Part shown: positions 24,077-32,397 of the stretch, piece after piece
Layout: each line of letters opens with the position of its first letter
Numbering within the stretch: the first letter of the stretch is position 1
From: Clostridia bacterium
GTDB taxonomy: Bacteria; Bacillota; Clostridia; Christensenellales; UBA1242
Direction of reading: 5' to 3'
NCBI GenBank assembly: GCA_016297915.1
Contig: JAEDFU010000011.1
Location: forward strand, 1-37,912
Length of the DNA: 37,912 bases
Program-made: the position numbers and the translations under genes
The notes under the pieces: generated by a model
What the model saw: only the letters and a program-made list of their open reading frames with translations
What the model was told of the DNA's origin: nothing
Database searches by the model: none

Positions 24077-24844
24077 ATGTATAGTTTTGACAACTGTGAT
24101 GTTGCATTTTTTACAAAAGATCGTTCTAGGGCGTATAGACTTAGAGAAAAGTGTTTGTTAGATACAAAGAACAATATTGAATACTTATCTTCGATTGCGG
24201 AGATTTGTAAGTTTATATTTACAAAAAGCATGGGAGTTATATTTATTGATATCAAAAATTTTGGTTCAATGCACATTTTGATTAATGATTTTTGTAAGTC
24301 TCGTAACAAGGGGGAATTTGTTTTTGTTTATGTTTGTGATGAACAAAGCAAATCCAAAATCGAAAAGAATCATATTCAGATTAACAATGTAAATACATTT
24401 TTGTGTGATATTTCTCAAATGAGCGAGTATGTCGGCAAGTCGGGAGATTTGCTCAAAGCATTTAGAGAAAAATATTTGAGTTGTAATAAATCTGGGCTCA
24501 AAAATTATATTTTAAGAGCTCTGGAGAGCTTTAGAATTTCGCCTAAACTTATTGGCTTTGATTATCTAATTGAGGCAATATGGAGATATTTTAATTACAA
24601 AGGTACTCATAAGAGTTTGAGTGCAGATATTTATCCAGATATAGCCAAACTATTTGATACAACACCTGATAATGTCGAAAAGAGTATTCGTCTTGCTATC
24701 AAAAAGGCAAACGATAGTCATCCAGAACTCTTTGATATTGATGTTTTCAAAAATTGCAAGGTTACAAGCCGAACTTTTGTAGCTTATCTTAGCGACGATG
24801 TTGTTACAAACATAAATTTGGGGCTAAAAAATAGATTGTTTTAG
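24077..24844 (+). CDS. Spo0A-like regulator with a degenerate receiver domain
   Basis: A 255-residue protein. The C-terminal part (about 142-248) matches the Spo0A DNA-binding domain: LIGFDYLIEAIWRY (159-172), then ADIYPDIAKLFDTTPDNVEK (183-202) and SIRLAIKKA, the recognition-helix region, closely follow Spo0A. The N-terminal part (1-125) has receiver-like alternation, and D58 in IFIDIKNFG aligns with the phosphorylated Asp, but the acidic pair after strand 1 is reduced (FFTKD) and the conserved Lys of strand 5 is not seen. It may be a phosphorylation-independent or differently controlled Spo0A. ATG at 24077 with GGAG 5 bases upstream is chosen over a TTG at 24050 with no site. It is unclear whether it is the genome's only spo0A. 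Confidence 0.82.
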   Translation: MYSFDNCDVAFFTKDRSRAYRLREKCLLDTKNNIEYLSSIAEICKFIFTKSMGVIFIDIKNFGSMHILINDFCKSRNKGEFVFVYVCDEQSKSKIEKNHIQINNVNTFLCDISQMSEYVGKSGDLLKAFREKYLSCNKSGLKNYILRALESFRISPKLIGFDYLIEAIWRYFNYKGTHKSLSADIYPDIAKLFDTTPDNVEKSIRLAIKKANDSHPELFDIDVFKNCKVTSRTFVAYLSDDVVTNINLGLKNRLF

Positions 24845-24886
24845 ACAAATGTGAATTATTGGTTTTTGGTTTTCATATATATTTTT

Positions 24887-25501
24887 ATGAAAGAAAAAAC
24901 TGAAAAATTCAAGAGTGTTTTTTTAAATTTTTCAAGTAGATTAATTTCTGTTTACAAATATTATCTACTTGTTTTTTTTGTTTTGTTTCTTATTGGGTTT
25001 TTGACTGGACTCATAACGGCGTCTGGATACAGTAAAGACCTAACTTGTGATAATCTTATAAATCCATACATGCTCGACTTTCTCAAAAAAGAAATGACTT
25101 TTTTTTCGTATTTTTTGACGGTCGGAATAATATTTTTGTTGCTTTGTATTTTGACAATGCTACTTGTCAGAAACAAATTATTAATTGTTTTAAATACAAT
25201 TATTATGATGATATTTGCTTACATCTTTGGTTTTGATCTTTGTGTAATTATTGTGTGTTTGGGGCTTGCTGGTGTTGTTTGCGGAATATTTTTTTGGGGT
25301 ATTCCATGGCTATTTATCTTTGTAATATATCTAATTATAATGTCTATTCAAGCCAAAAGAGTAATATGCAAGGATGTTTGTGCCAAGTATAGCAAGGAGT
25401 TTTGCAAGCTTATTTGGATGCTTGTAGGTTGTGCGTTGGTTATAATGCTAGTTTCCATACTTTTGTTTTCAATTATACATATATTTATAATTGTTGAATG
25501 A
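24887..25501 (+). CDS. Membrane protein with SpoIIM-like topology
   Basis: A 204-residue protein with a charged amphipathic N terminus (MKEKTEKFKSVF), one segment at about 24-46, a loop of about 25 residues, a cluster of hydrophobic segments from about 70 to 155, a short Lys/Cys-containing loop (KRVICKDVCAKYSKEF) and a last segment at about 173-200. This pattern and length resemble stage II sporulation protein M, and the preceding gene is Spo0A-like, but I see no diagnostic motif and the call is weak. The start is uncertain: ATG 24887 and GTG 24851 both lack a Shine-Dalgarno site; the GTG start would add 12 mostly hydrophobic residues. It is likely co-transcribed with the gene ending at 24844. 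Confidence 0.55.
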   Translation: MKEKTEKFKSVFLNFSSRLISVYKYYLLVFFVLFLIGFLTGLITASGYSKDLTCDNLINPYMLDFLKKEMTFFSYFLTVGIIFLLLCILTMLLVRNKLLIVLNTIIMMIFAYIFGFDLCVIIVCLGLAGVVCGIFFWGIPWLFIFVIYLIIMSIQAKRVICKDVCAKYSKEFCKLIWMLVGCALVIMLVSILLFSIIHIFIIVE

Positions 25502-25567
25502 TTTGTTAGATTTATTTTTGAAATTGTGGTAAACTACAAAAAAATAATGTTTTTTGTAAAGGTTGCT

Positions 25568-27457
25568 ATGAAAAAGAAGAAAAACAAAGGATTTTGGAAA
25601 ACTCTCGCCTTATTTTTGGTGTGCATAATGTCTATCTTTACGCTATCTGCATGCATGGGCATGGGTGGAGGCTTATATGGCTCTGGAAGTTCATCAGGAG
25701 GCTCATCTGGGGGTTCATCAGGAGAAACTCCTGGTGGCTCGAGTGGCGGAAGTGAACCGTCTAAGCCAGATGATCCTAAGGATGACCAAGAGAGTACTTA
25801 TATAGACGACTACAACGATGTATTCTTAGGTGGAATTGGTGTGTATGATGTTGACCATACTGCCAAGGTGTTTTATAACAAATATTCAAATGAGTTTGTC
25901 GATTTTGATACACTACTTAATCGTCAATTTGAGACGCTTGCAACTGTTCTATATGAGCATTTAAATTATGTATACGGAACAAGTAGTTTTTACGGAAGTT
26001 TAAGTGCGTTTAATGCAACTTTTGACAACAACTTAAACTCTCCGATGTACAATACTACAGATAGTCTCAAATATCCTGGGACTATGAATTCGGAGTATAC
26101 ACTCATAAAGATTGAAACCAAAGACCCTGCGACACAAGAGGTAATCTCGACCACTTTCGAATATGTAAATTCACACTCGGCAGAGGATGCTGGCGAAATG
26201 CCTAATTCGCCATGGAATTTGCCTTTGGCAGCTTCAACAGATATGGTTGGTGCACTTAGATATATATACAAAAACACTATCCCAACTGCTAACTCAGTCG
26301 ATCTTAATTTGAGTGATGCAGCGCTTAGTAGTGCATACGATGGATTTTCAAATTCTGATAATGACAATAGCGATATTAAAACTATTGGCTTTACAAAAGA
26401 TTATATGTGGAATGTTCTATATTACATTGCATATGGAGTTATTGGAGAGGTAAATATAACCAATTCAAATAACGCAAGCTCTGTAGTAGCTCAGGCTGCC
26501 ACTGTGGATGCAGATAACTATACAAGCTTTAACAAATACAAAGGCTATGAGCGTATTCTGCCTGAAATCGTTGAAAAGGCGTTCAAAATGGTTGAGTCTG
26601 GTGGGACTATCACGAAGTCTGACTATTACTGCTTTGATGTTGATAATTATTCTAAGTTTGCAGAAGATACAATTTTTCCAATACTAAATAGAAAAGAATA
26701 TATATTCTTTGACGACATCAATGATATTTGTGATGCCGAAAAGGATGAGTTTATCCCAGGGAATAATGACTCTGATAATCCTAAAAAAGATTTGAGCTTT
26801 GATGACATCGAAAATCAGACTGTCAAAGTTGGGTCTTTGCGAAAACTTGAAAAAATTATTATGCTCCCAAATATCAAGAGCGGATACAAATTAAATGAAT
26901 TTTCGTGTAACGATTTGTTTTTGTGCTTGACTACTGAGTCTGGCGAGATGGAAGTTAGACTTAGCAAAAATGTTATAGACCGAAATGGGGCGGTAGTCCA
27001 AGACCAAGTCAAGTTTACAGGCAACGGATACTCTATAGATATTGGCGACGGCAAAAAAATTGAGGCTGAACCTGGAGAGGAAATAACCGATCAAGGACAT
27101 TTGATACTTAATGATTTTCCAAGCGTAAACAAAAATTCTCAGTTTGTGTCTTTGTTTGAAGATGCCAAGACTGCCGAGGCATTTAAGTACACAAGTATTG
27201 CTGATACAAGTCTTGTAACAAACGCCTTTAAGGAAGATAAATATACAGTGGCTACTACGGGCGAAGAAATTAACATGGCAAGACTAAATGTCAATAACAA
27301 ATTGTTCAAAATCAAGGTTGATGAGAACGGCGATTATGAGTGGACTGTTGACATTGACAAAAACTTGATTGAACTTATCTTTGAGTATTATGCTAAGGGT
27401 GGATCAAAACTTGATAATCCATCACCTGTGTATTTGCTTGCATTTGATTTTATGTAA
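25568..27457 (+). CDS. Large lipoprotein, function unknown
   Basis: A 629-residue exported lipoprotein. The N terminus is a positively charged, hydrophobic signal (MKKKKNKGFWKTLALFLVC) with the lipobox L-S-A-C, Cys at residue 29. A Gly/Ser-rich linker follows (about 30-60, GSSSGGSSGGSSG and GGSSGG), then an acidic Pro/Asp stretch before the folded part. The rest is Asp/Asn/Tyr-rich with no family I recognise. ATG 25568 is chosen because it begins the signal peptide and has AAAGG upstream; an earlier in-frame start at 25526 would place 14 residues before the signal. A substrate-binding, spore-coat-like or surface role cannot be distinguished. Confidence 0.8.
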   Translation: MKKKKNKGFWKTLALFLVCIMSIFTLSACMGMGGGLYGSGSSSGGSSGGSSGETPGGSSGGSEPSKPDDPKDDQESTYIDDYNDVFLGGIGVYDVDHTAKVFYNKYSNEFVDFDTLLNRQFETLATVLYEHLNYVYGTSSFYGSLSAFNATFDNNLNSPMYNTTDSLKYPGTMNSEYTLIKIETKDPATQEVISTTFEYVNSHSAEDAGEMPNSPWNLPLAASTDMVGALRYIYKNTIPTANSVDLNLSDAALSSAYDGFSNSDNDNSDIKTIGFTKDYMWNVLYYIAYGVIGEVNITNSNNASSVVAQAATVDADNYTSFNKYKGYERILPEIVEKAFKMVESGGTITKSDYYCFDVDNYSKFAEDTIFPILNRKEYIFFDDINDICDAEKDEFIPGNNDSDNPKKDLSFDDIENQTVKVGSLRKLEKIIMLPNIKSGYKLNEFSCNDLFLCLTTESGEMEVRLSKNVIDRNGAVVQDQVKFTGNGYSIDIGDGKKIEAEPGEEITDQGHLILNDFPSVNKNSQFVSLFEDAKTAEAFKYTSIADTSLVTNAFKEDKYTVATTGEEINMARLNVNNKLFKIKVDENGDYEWTVDIDKNLIELIFEYYAKGGSKLDNPSPVYLLAFDFM

Positions 27458-27474
27458 AAAATGATAGATAAAAT

Positions 27475-27512
27475 ATTAGCGTAAATTAGATTGTTTACGC
27501 TAATTTTTTTTA
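27475..27512 (+). terminator. Terminator after the lipoprotein gene
   Basis: ATTAGCGTAAA (27475-27485) pairs perfectly with TTTACGCTAAT (27494-27504), 8-base loop, followed by a run of T. Confidence 0.88.
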
Positions 27513-27570
27513 CATAAATTTGCAATGTATTGAGCAAAATAAATGTAACAAATAAGCTAGGAGATTTTTT

Positions 27571-28740
27571 ATGAAAAAATTTATAGTACCTGTAGTATGT
27601 ATCTTGCTTGCAATTGTTAGTATTTGCGTTGGAATAAAATCTGACGCCAAAGCGTATAGTCAATTTGATGACATGACAGCAAAGTCGTACATTGTAATAG
27701 ACGAGAGTGGCAATACATTACTCTCCAAAAATCCAAATGAAAAACATGAGGTTGCAAGTATATGCAAACTTATGACAACGCTTATTACGCTTGAACATCT
27801 AGACAGCGGTGCAATTGCTCTTGATGACAAAACTGTTGCTAGTAGCTATGCATGTGATGCAGAGGGAAGTCAAGCATTTTTGGATGCGGGCAGTGAGTAT
27901 TCAATTAGAGATTTAATCAAGAGTGTAATCGTTGCATCTGCAAATGATAGTGCAATTGTTCTTGCAGAAACTATTGGTGGAAGCGAACAAAACTTTGTGG
28001 ACATGATGAACAAAAAAGCAAAGGAAATTGGTATGGAAAATACACTTTATGCCAATTCAACTGGACTTCCTGACAATAATCAGTACAGTACAGCATATGA
28101 TACTGCATTGCTATTAAACATGGTTTCTAAGTATCAATTATATTTGGATGATTGCAAAATTTGGATGGATACCCTTACTCATCCAAGCGGTAGACAAACA
28201 GAATTAGTCAATACAAATAGACTTATTAAGTACTATCCAAATTGTGTAAGTGGCAAGACAGGATACACTGACGAGGCAGGATATTGTTTGTCGTCTACAG
28301 CTATCAAAAATGATATGAAACTAACTTGTGTTGTACTTGGTTGTGATACAATGGCAAATAGATTTAAGGAAAGTATTGAACTGTATAACTACGCATTTGC
28401 AAATTTTGCAAAAGAAAAAATTGTTGACTCGAGTGTTCTTATTGAAAACACAATTAAAGTTTGTGGTGGCAATCAAAATAGCATACAAGTAAGACCAGAG
28501 TATGATTATTGTTACACAAGCGTGAGAACTGCAAAAAACGATATCCAAATAGATTATGAGTTGCCAAGCACTCTACATGCTCCAATCAAAAAAGGAGACA
28601 GAGTTGGTAACATAGTTGTCACTGTAAATGGTGAAGTTGTCCAAAATATTCCAGTTGTCTCAAATGAGAATGTTCTTAAACATAGTTATTCTGATGTTGT
28701 AAACAAAATTGTTTCAAACTTCAATGTTTTCGGCAGATAA
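27571..28740 (+). CDS. D-alanyl-D-alanine carboxypeptidase, S11 family (DacF/PBP5-like)
   Basis: A 389-residue secreted or membrane-tethered penicillin-binding protein that removes the terminal D-Ala from peptidoglycan stem peptides. A signal peptide covers about 1-28 (MKKFIVPVVCILLAIVSICVG then DAKA). The three active-site motifs are present: S-I-C-K in EVASICKLMT (usually S-T-T-K or S-M-T-K), S-A-N in VIVASANDSA, and K-T-G in CVSGKTGYTDEAG. A C-terminal beta domain (about 285-370) matches the PBP5 C-terminal region. The usual amphipathic anchor helix may be the last 15-20 residues. TAGGAG precedes ATG. S11 enzymes of the DacF group act in spore cortex maturation, others in vegetative wall trimming. 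Confidence 0.93.
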   Translation: MKKFIVPVVCILLAIVSICVGIKSDAKAYSQFDDMTAKSYIVIDESGNTLLSKNPNEKHEVASICKLMTTLITLEHLDSGAIALDDKTVASSYACDAEGSQAFLDAGSEYSIRDLIKSVIVASANDSAIVLAETIGGSEQNFVDMMNKKAKEIGMENTLYANSTGLPDNNQYSTAYDTALLLNMVSKYQLYLDDCKIWMDTLTHPSGRQTELVNTNRLIKYYPNCVSGKTGYTDEAGYCLSSTAIKNDMKLTCVVLGCDTMANRFKESIELYNYAFANFAKEKIVDSSVLIENTIKVCGGNQNSIQVRPEYDYCYTSVRTAKNDIQIDYELPSTLHAPIKKGDRVGNIVVTVNGEVVQNIPVVSNENVLKHSYSDVVNKIVSNFNVFGR

Positions 28741-28747
28741 AAATTTG

Positions 28748-28782
28748 TTGCAAGTAGCATAAATACTACTTGCAATTTTTTG
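28748..28782 (+). terminator. Terminator after the S11 carboxypeptidase gene
   Basis: TTGCAAGTAG (28748-28757) pairs perfectly with CTACTTGCAA (28766-28775), 8-base loop, then a T-run. Confidence 0.88.
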
Positions 28783-28829
28783 TTTACAGTATTTGGTAGT
28801 GTTCTGACAAAACAAAAGTTTTGAAACAC

Positions 28830-28858
28830 TTGATTTATTTTTTTAAAAATAATATACT
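28830..28858 (+). promoter_or_regulatory. Sigma-A promoter for the GNAT-like gene
   Basis: TTGATT (28830-28835), 17 bases, TATACT (28853-28858), about 40 bases before the start codon. Confidence 0.68.
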
Positions 28859-28898
28859 ATCTATAAGTTATAAAATCATACTAAAAGAAGAATAAAAA

Positions 28899-30203
28899 AT
28901 GATAGAAATAGTTGAAGTAAAAACAGACAAGCAAAAAAAATTATTTGTAGATTTTCCTACAAAACTCTATAAGTCCAGCCCATATTATGTACACCCACTA
29001 AGAATGGATGAGTTGGCTCTATTTGATCCAGAAAAAAATGTCAGTTATGACGAATGCGAAATAGTTTTTTATTTGGCGTACAAAGACGGCAAAGTCGCTG
29101 GAAGAATTTGCGGAATTGTCCAAAAAGTTTATAATCAAAAGACAAACTCCAGAAGAGTTAGGTTTACAAGATTTGATTTTATTGATGACTTTGAAGTTGC
29201 CAAGGCGCTTATTGATAGTGTCGAAAAATGGGCAAAGAGCAAAGGCATGGACACAGTTCATGGTCCACTTGGATTTAACGACCTAGATAGAGAGGGGCTT
29301 CTTGTTGAGGGTTATGACAAACTCGCAACATTTGAAGAAAACTATAATTATCCTTATTACAAAGATTTTTTGGAAAAATGTGGCTATAGCAAGGAAATTG
29401 ATTATTTGGGATTTAGAATTAATCTTCCAAAGCAGTCCGACCCTAGAATAAAAAGAATCAGCAATTTGATGATGAAAAAATACAATTTGAAAATTGCTAC
29501 AGCTAAGTCCAAAAAAGAATATTTAGCAAAGTACAAAGACGGAATATTTGACTTGCTTGATGAAGCTTATGGCGATTTGTATGGCGTTATCCCTTACAAT
29601 GACAAACTCCGTGCACAGATTATCGACCAGTTTAATTTGATAATCAATATGAAGTATTTGATTACAATATTGGACGAAAATGACAAAGTTATCGCATTTG
29701 GATTTGCAATTCCAAGCCTAGCCAAAGCTGTTAGAAAGTCCAAAGGAAAACTATTGCCTTTTGGTCTATTTAGAATTTTGCATGCCAAAAATCACGCTAA
29801 ACTTGCAGACTTTGGTCTAGTGGGAGTAAGAAAAGCTTATCAAGGTAAGGGCATTACTGCAATCATCCTTGACTATATAATCAATGGTGCTAAGGATGTC
29901 GGTGTTACTTCGGTTGAGACTAATCACTCACTCGAGACTAACCACAAAATATTGCAAACATGGAAGAACTTTGATGATGTAACAAATCACAAAAGATTTA
30001 GATGTTTTATCAAGCACTTGGATGAAAATGACTCCAAAAAATCAACCAAGTCTAAGTCTGCTACAAAATCCAAAAAGTCATCTTCCAAAACATCCAAAAA
30101 AGCAAACTCCAATACTGACAAAAAGAAATCTAATGCTAAGCCAAGTAATACTAAAAAGGATACAAGTAAGACAAAATCAGTAAAAACCAAAAAATCCGAA
30201 TAG
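28899..30203 (+). CDS. GNAT-like protein with a lysine-rich, histone-H1-like tail
   Basis: A 434-residue protein. Residues 1-375 match a GNAT-related family seen in Bacteroidetes and Clostridia: opening VDFPTKLYKSSPYYVHPLR, central VHGPLGFNDLDREGLLVEGY, and an acetyl-CoA-loop-like GLVGVRKAYQGKGITAIIL near 325-345. The substrate of this family is not known. The last 56 residues (379-434) are low complexity, with 21 Lys and many Ser/Thr/Asn (for example TKSKKSSSKTSKK), like an H1 or Hc1-type nucleic-acid-binding or polyanion-binding tail. AGAAG lies before the ATG. The tail is in frame and ends at a normal terminator, so it is part of the gene. Confidence 0.78.
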   Translation: MIEIVEVKTDKQKKLFVDFPTKLYKSSPYYVHPLRMDELALFDPEKNVSYDECEIVFYLAYKDGKVAGRICGIVQKVYNQKTNSRRVRFTRFDFIDDFEVAKALIDSVEKWAKSKGMDTVHGPLGFNDLDREGLLVEGYDKLATFEENYNYPYYKDFLEKCGYSKEIDYLGFRINLPKQSDPRIKRISNLMMKKYNLKIATAKSKKEYLAKYKDGIFDLLDEAYGDLYGVIPYNDKLRAQIIDQFNLIINMKYLITILDENDKVIAFGFAIPSLAKAVRKSKGKLLPFGLFRILHAKNHAKLADFGLVGVRKAYQGKGITAIILDYIINGAKDVGVTSVETNHSLETNHKILQTWKNFDDVTNHKRFRCFIKHLDENDSKKSTKSKSATKSKKSSSKTSKKANSNTDKKKSNAKPSNTKKDTSKTKSVKTKKSE

Positions 30204-30210
30204 AAAATTA

Positions 30211-30255
30211 AAAAAAGAACCTAAAATTTGTTTTTGCAAAAGAGGTTCTTTTTTT
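30211..30255. terminator. Bidirectional terminator between GNAT-like and GT28 genes
   Basis: AAAAAAGAACCT (30211-30222) pairs with AGGTTCTTTTTT (30243-30254) perfectly, with a 20-base loop, between two convergent stop codons. Confidence 0.85.
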
Positions 30256-30260
30256 GTTAT

Positions 30261-31487
30261 TTACTTTTGAGTTTTGATGTCTAATTTTCTTTGGCGGTCG
30301 ATATTTTTAATTAATTGTCTTTTGGAGTCAACAACTTTTAAGTCAGAATAATCTGGTGTAGAGCACTTAGATATAATATCGTACATCTTGTTAAGCGCTC
30401 TATGAATGGCAACTTTTTGTGTGGATTTTTTGAGAATGTCTAGTTGTTTTGGATTATCTAGTACATTGTTGATTGTCTTTGCAATGGTGCTACTTGTAAC
30501 AGCTATTGCACAGTTATTGTCTATGAGATAATTTTTGTTGTAAATCTCTTGTTGTGGGAGGTGATTTAAAATCAAACTAGGCACTCCTGCGTTGATACAC
30601 TCTGTAGTAGAGAGCCCTCCAGCTTTGCCAAGCACTAAGTCGGTGCATTTGAGATATTCAACCATTTTGTCTGTAAATCCAATGTTGTGCATTGTGTGAA
30701 TAAGGCCTGCTTTTTTGATGAGTTTATCTATCTTTGCCTTTTGCTTTTTGTCTTTGCCATTAACGATTACAACTTGAATTTTAGTCTTAATTTTTTTTAG
30801 TTCGCTTATCAATTTTTTGGCACTAACAGGGAAAAAACTTGCTTTCATTACAGTTATTGTAAATAAATCTGGGTCAATGCCTATAGCCTTGGCTGTGTCA
30901 GCTCTATCTAGCGTTACAGAGAATTTGTCGGCAACAGGAATTCCAGAGACTATGAGCTGTTTGTCGCTATAGCCGAGTTTTTTGAATCTATCTATCATAT
31001 ATTTCCCAGTCAAAAACATATAGTCTAGACCGTCAGCACAACATTCCCAGTAAGGAGATATGCCATAATCTAGCGTCATGCACATTGTCGTGGCAGGAAT
31101 CTTGTAGTATCTTTTGAGGTTGCGTAGTGCAATCGAGCAGAATATATAGGTAGAGATAATTACATCTGGCTTAAATGTATATATTTCATTTAACATGCCA
31201 TACATCAAGCAATATGAATCTTTGTTAGCGTTGGACTTGTTGCGGTTTTCAAAACTGGATTTTTCGCTACACTTAAAAGCTAGATTGTATATTCCGAGCA
31301 AATGATTGCATGCCCAAAAGTATCCGTCCTCCATAATCCAAGCTTTGAGGGGACTAGCGTACTTGTTGTAACTATCAATAATTTTTATATCGGCAGTGGG
31401 GTCTTTTTCCAAAACCTTTTCTTTAATTCTTTTTGCTGTTGAATTGTGTCCATTGCCAGCACTTGAAGAAAAAATTAATATTTTCAT
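30261..31487 (-). CDS. GT28-type glycosyltransferase (MGDG synthase/UgtP-like)
   Basis: A 408-residue two-domain GT-B glycosyltransferase of the monogalactosyl/diglucosyl diacylglycerol synthase family, which transfers sugar from a UDP-sugar to diacylglycerol at the inner membrane face. The N-terminal ILIFSSSAGNGHNSTAKRI holds the G-x-G-H acceptor/donor loop. The C-terminal donor site is GFTDKMVEYLKCTDLVLGKA then GGLSTTECINAGVPSLIL. YWECCADGLDYMFL around 155 is typical too. A longer than usual N-terminal insert with Lys/Asn (about 75-95) is present. The sugar and acceptor cannot be read. AAGGAGG overlaps the stop codon of the CPBP gene 12 bases upstream, so the two are coupled. A role in glycolipid or lipoteichoic-acid anchor synthesis is inferred. 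Confidence 0.87.
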   Translation of the reverse strand: MKILIFSSSAGNGHNSTAKRIKEKVLEKDPTADIKIIDSYNKYASPLKAWIMEDGYFWACNHLLGIYNLAFKCSEKSSFENRNKSNANKDSYCLMYGMLNEIYTFKPDVIISTYIFCSIALRNLKRYYKIPATTMCMTLDYGISPYWECCADGLDYMFLTGKYMIDRFKKLGYSDKQLIVSGIPVADKFSVTLDRADTAKAIGIDPDLFTITVMKASFFPVSAKKLISELKKIKTKIQVVIVNGKDKKQKAKIDKLIKKAGLIHTMHNIGFTDKMVEYLKCTDLVLGKAGGLSTTECINAGVPSLILNHLPQQEIYNKNYLIDNNCAIAVTSSTIAKTINNVLDNPKQLDILKKSTQKVAIHRALNKMYDIISKCSTPDYSDLKVVDSKRQLIKNIDRQRKLDIKTQK

Positions 31488-31499
31488 GCGTGTCCTCCT

Positions 31500-32219
31500 T
31501 TATACAATTAAGAATATGAATATGTCTGTGAGAATCCCTACTAGTGCGTGAGTGTAGAGAGAATAAAATTGACTCTCGGACTTATTTGTGATGTATCCGA
31601 ATATTAGTCCTGCAGGGATCGCCGAAAGGGTTTCAATCATAGGTTTGCCAAAGCTTGCAATGCTTGTGTGAATAAGGCTAGATATAAGTGTTGTAAGTAG
31701 AATTGCACCAAGTGGACCAAGCTTGTCCTTTGTTCCAAATAATGCAATGCCTCTAAATAGATATTCCCAGCCAATATAGTACATGATGTAACTCAAAAAG
31801 TAAAGAGCAATTTGCCACCAAGCAGAGTATGTCTTAAAGTCAACCAAAGGATATGTTGTTGACATGCCCTTGTCCAAAACTGTAGACAATGCAAGTAGCG
31901 GAACGATAAGTGTAGCTAGTCCCATAACAGTTAGACCAAACTTCCAATTGCCACGCTTAAAGCCAAAATCTTTTGGGCTGGACTTGAGAACAAACTTGGT
32001 GTATATAAGTCCTAGTACAAAGAAGAGCAAAAACGGCATCATGTTGTGATAAATAATCTTCCAGTAGTTGATATCTTTTACATCAAATGTTTTTTCAAAA
32101 AAACTATAAGAGCCAAAATAACAATAAACAAAAAGTATAAGCGTTACAAAAATAATGCTTAGATTAAACTTTTTGTCGGTGTTTTGTTTGAGGCTATTAA
32201 TTTCTTCTTTGATATTCAT
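31500..32219 (-). CDS. CPBP-family intramembrane metalloprotease-like protein
   Basis: A 239-residue membrane protein of the CPBP (Abi/Rce1) superfamily, with about seven hydrophobic segments. The first motif is GWEYLFRGIALFG, the second is the His-containing LISSLIHTSIA, and GLIFGYITNKSES with a later His (YTHALVG) gives the third. The first Glu of the usual E-E-x-x-x-R is Trp here (W-E-Y-L-F-R), a form I recall in some relatives but which may change activity. CPBP proteins cleave prenylated or peptide substrates, or act in bacteriocin immunity. AGGAAAA lies before ATG. It precedes the GT28 gene in a two-gene operon. Confidence 0.85.
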   Translation of the reverse strand: MNIKEEINSLKQNTDKKFNLSIIFVTLILFVYCYFGSYSFFEKTFDVKDINYWKIIYHNMMPFLLFFVLGLIYTKFVLKSSPKDFGFKRGNWKFGLTVMGLATLIVPLLALSTVLDKGMSTTYPLVDFKTYSAWWQIALYFLSYIMYYIGWEYLFRGIALFGTKDKLGPLGAILLTTLISSLIHTSIASFGKPMIETLSAIPAGLIFGYITNKSESQFYSLYTHALVGILTDIFIFLIV

Positions 32220-32397
32220 ATTTTCCTCGATTGAGTGACTTTTTGTAATACAGAAACATTTAATAAGCTTTGTTGATTGAATAATACTATTGTTATTTGT
32301 GAAAAAATTATCAAATATTTATATTGCAAAAAGTAAATCTAATATTTTTTGCGTTTGTTTGGTTTATGTCAAAAATTATATTGTAATTGTCACAAAA

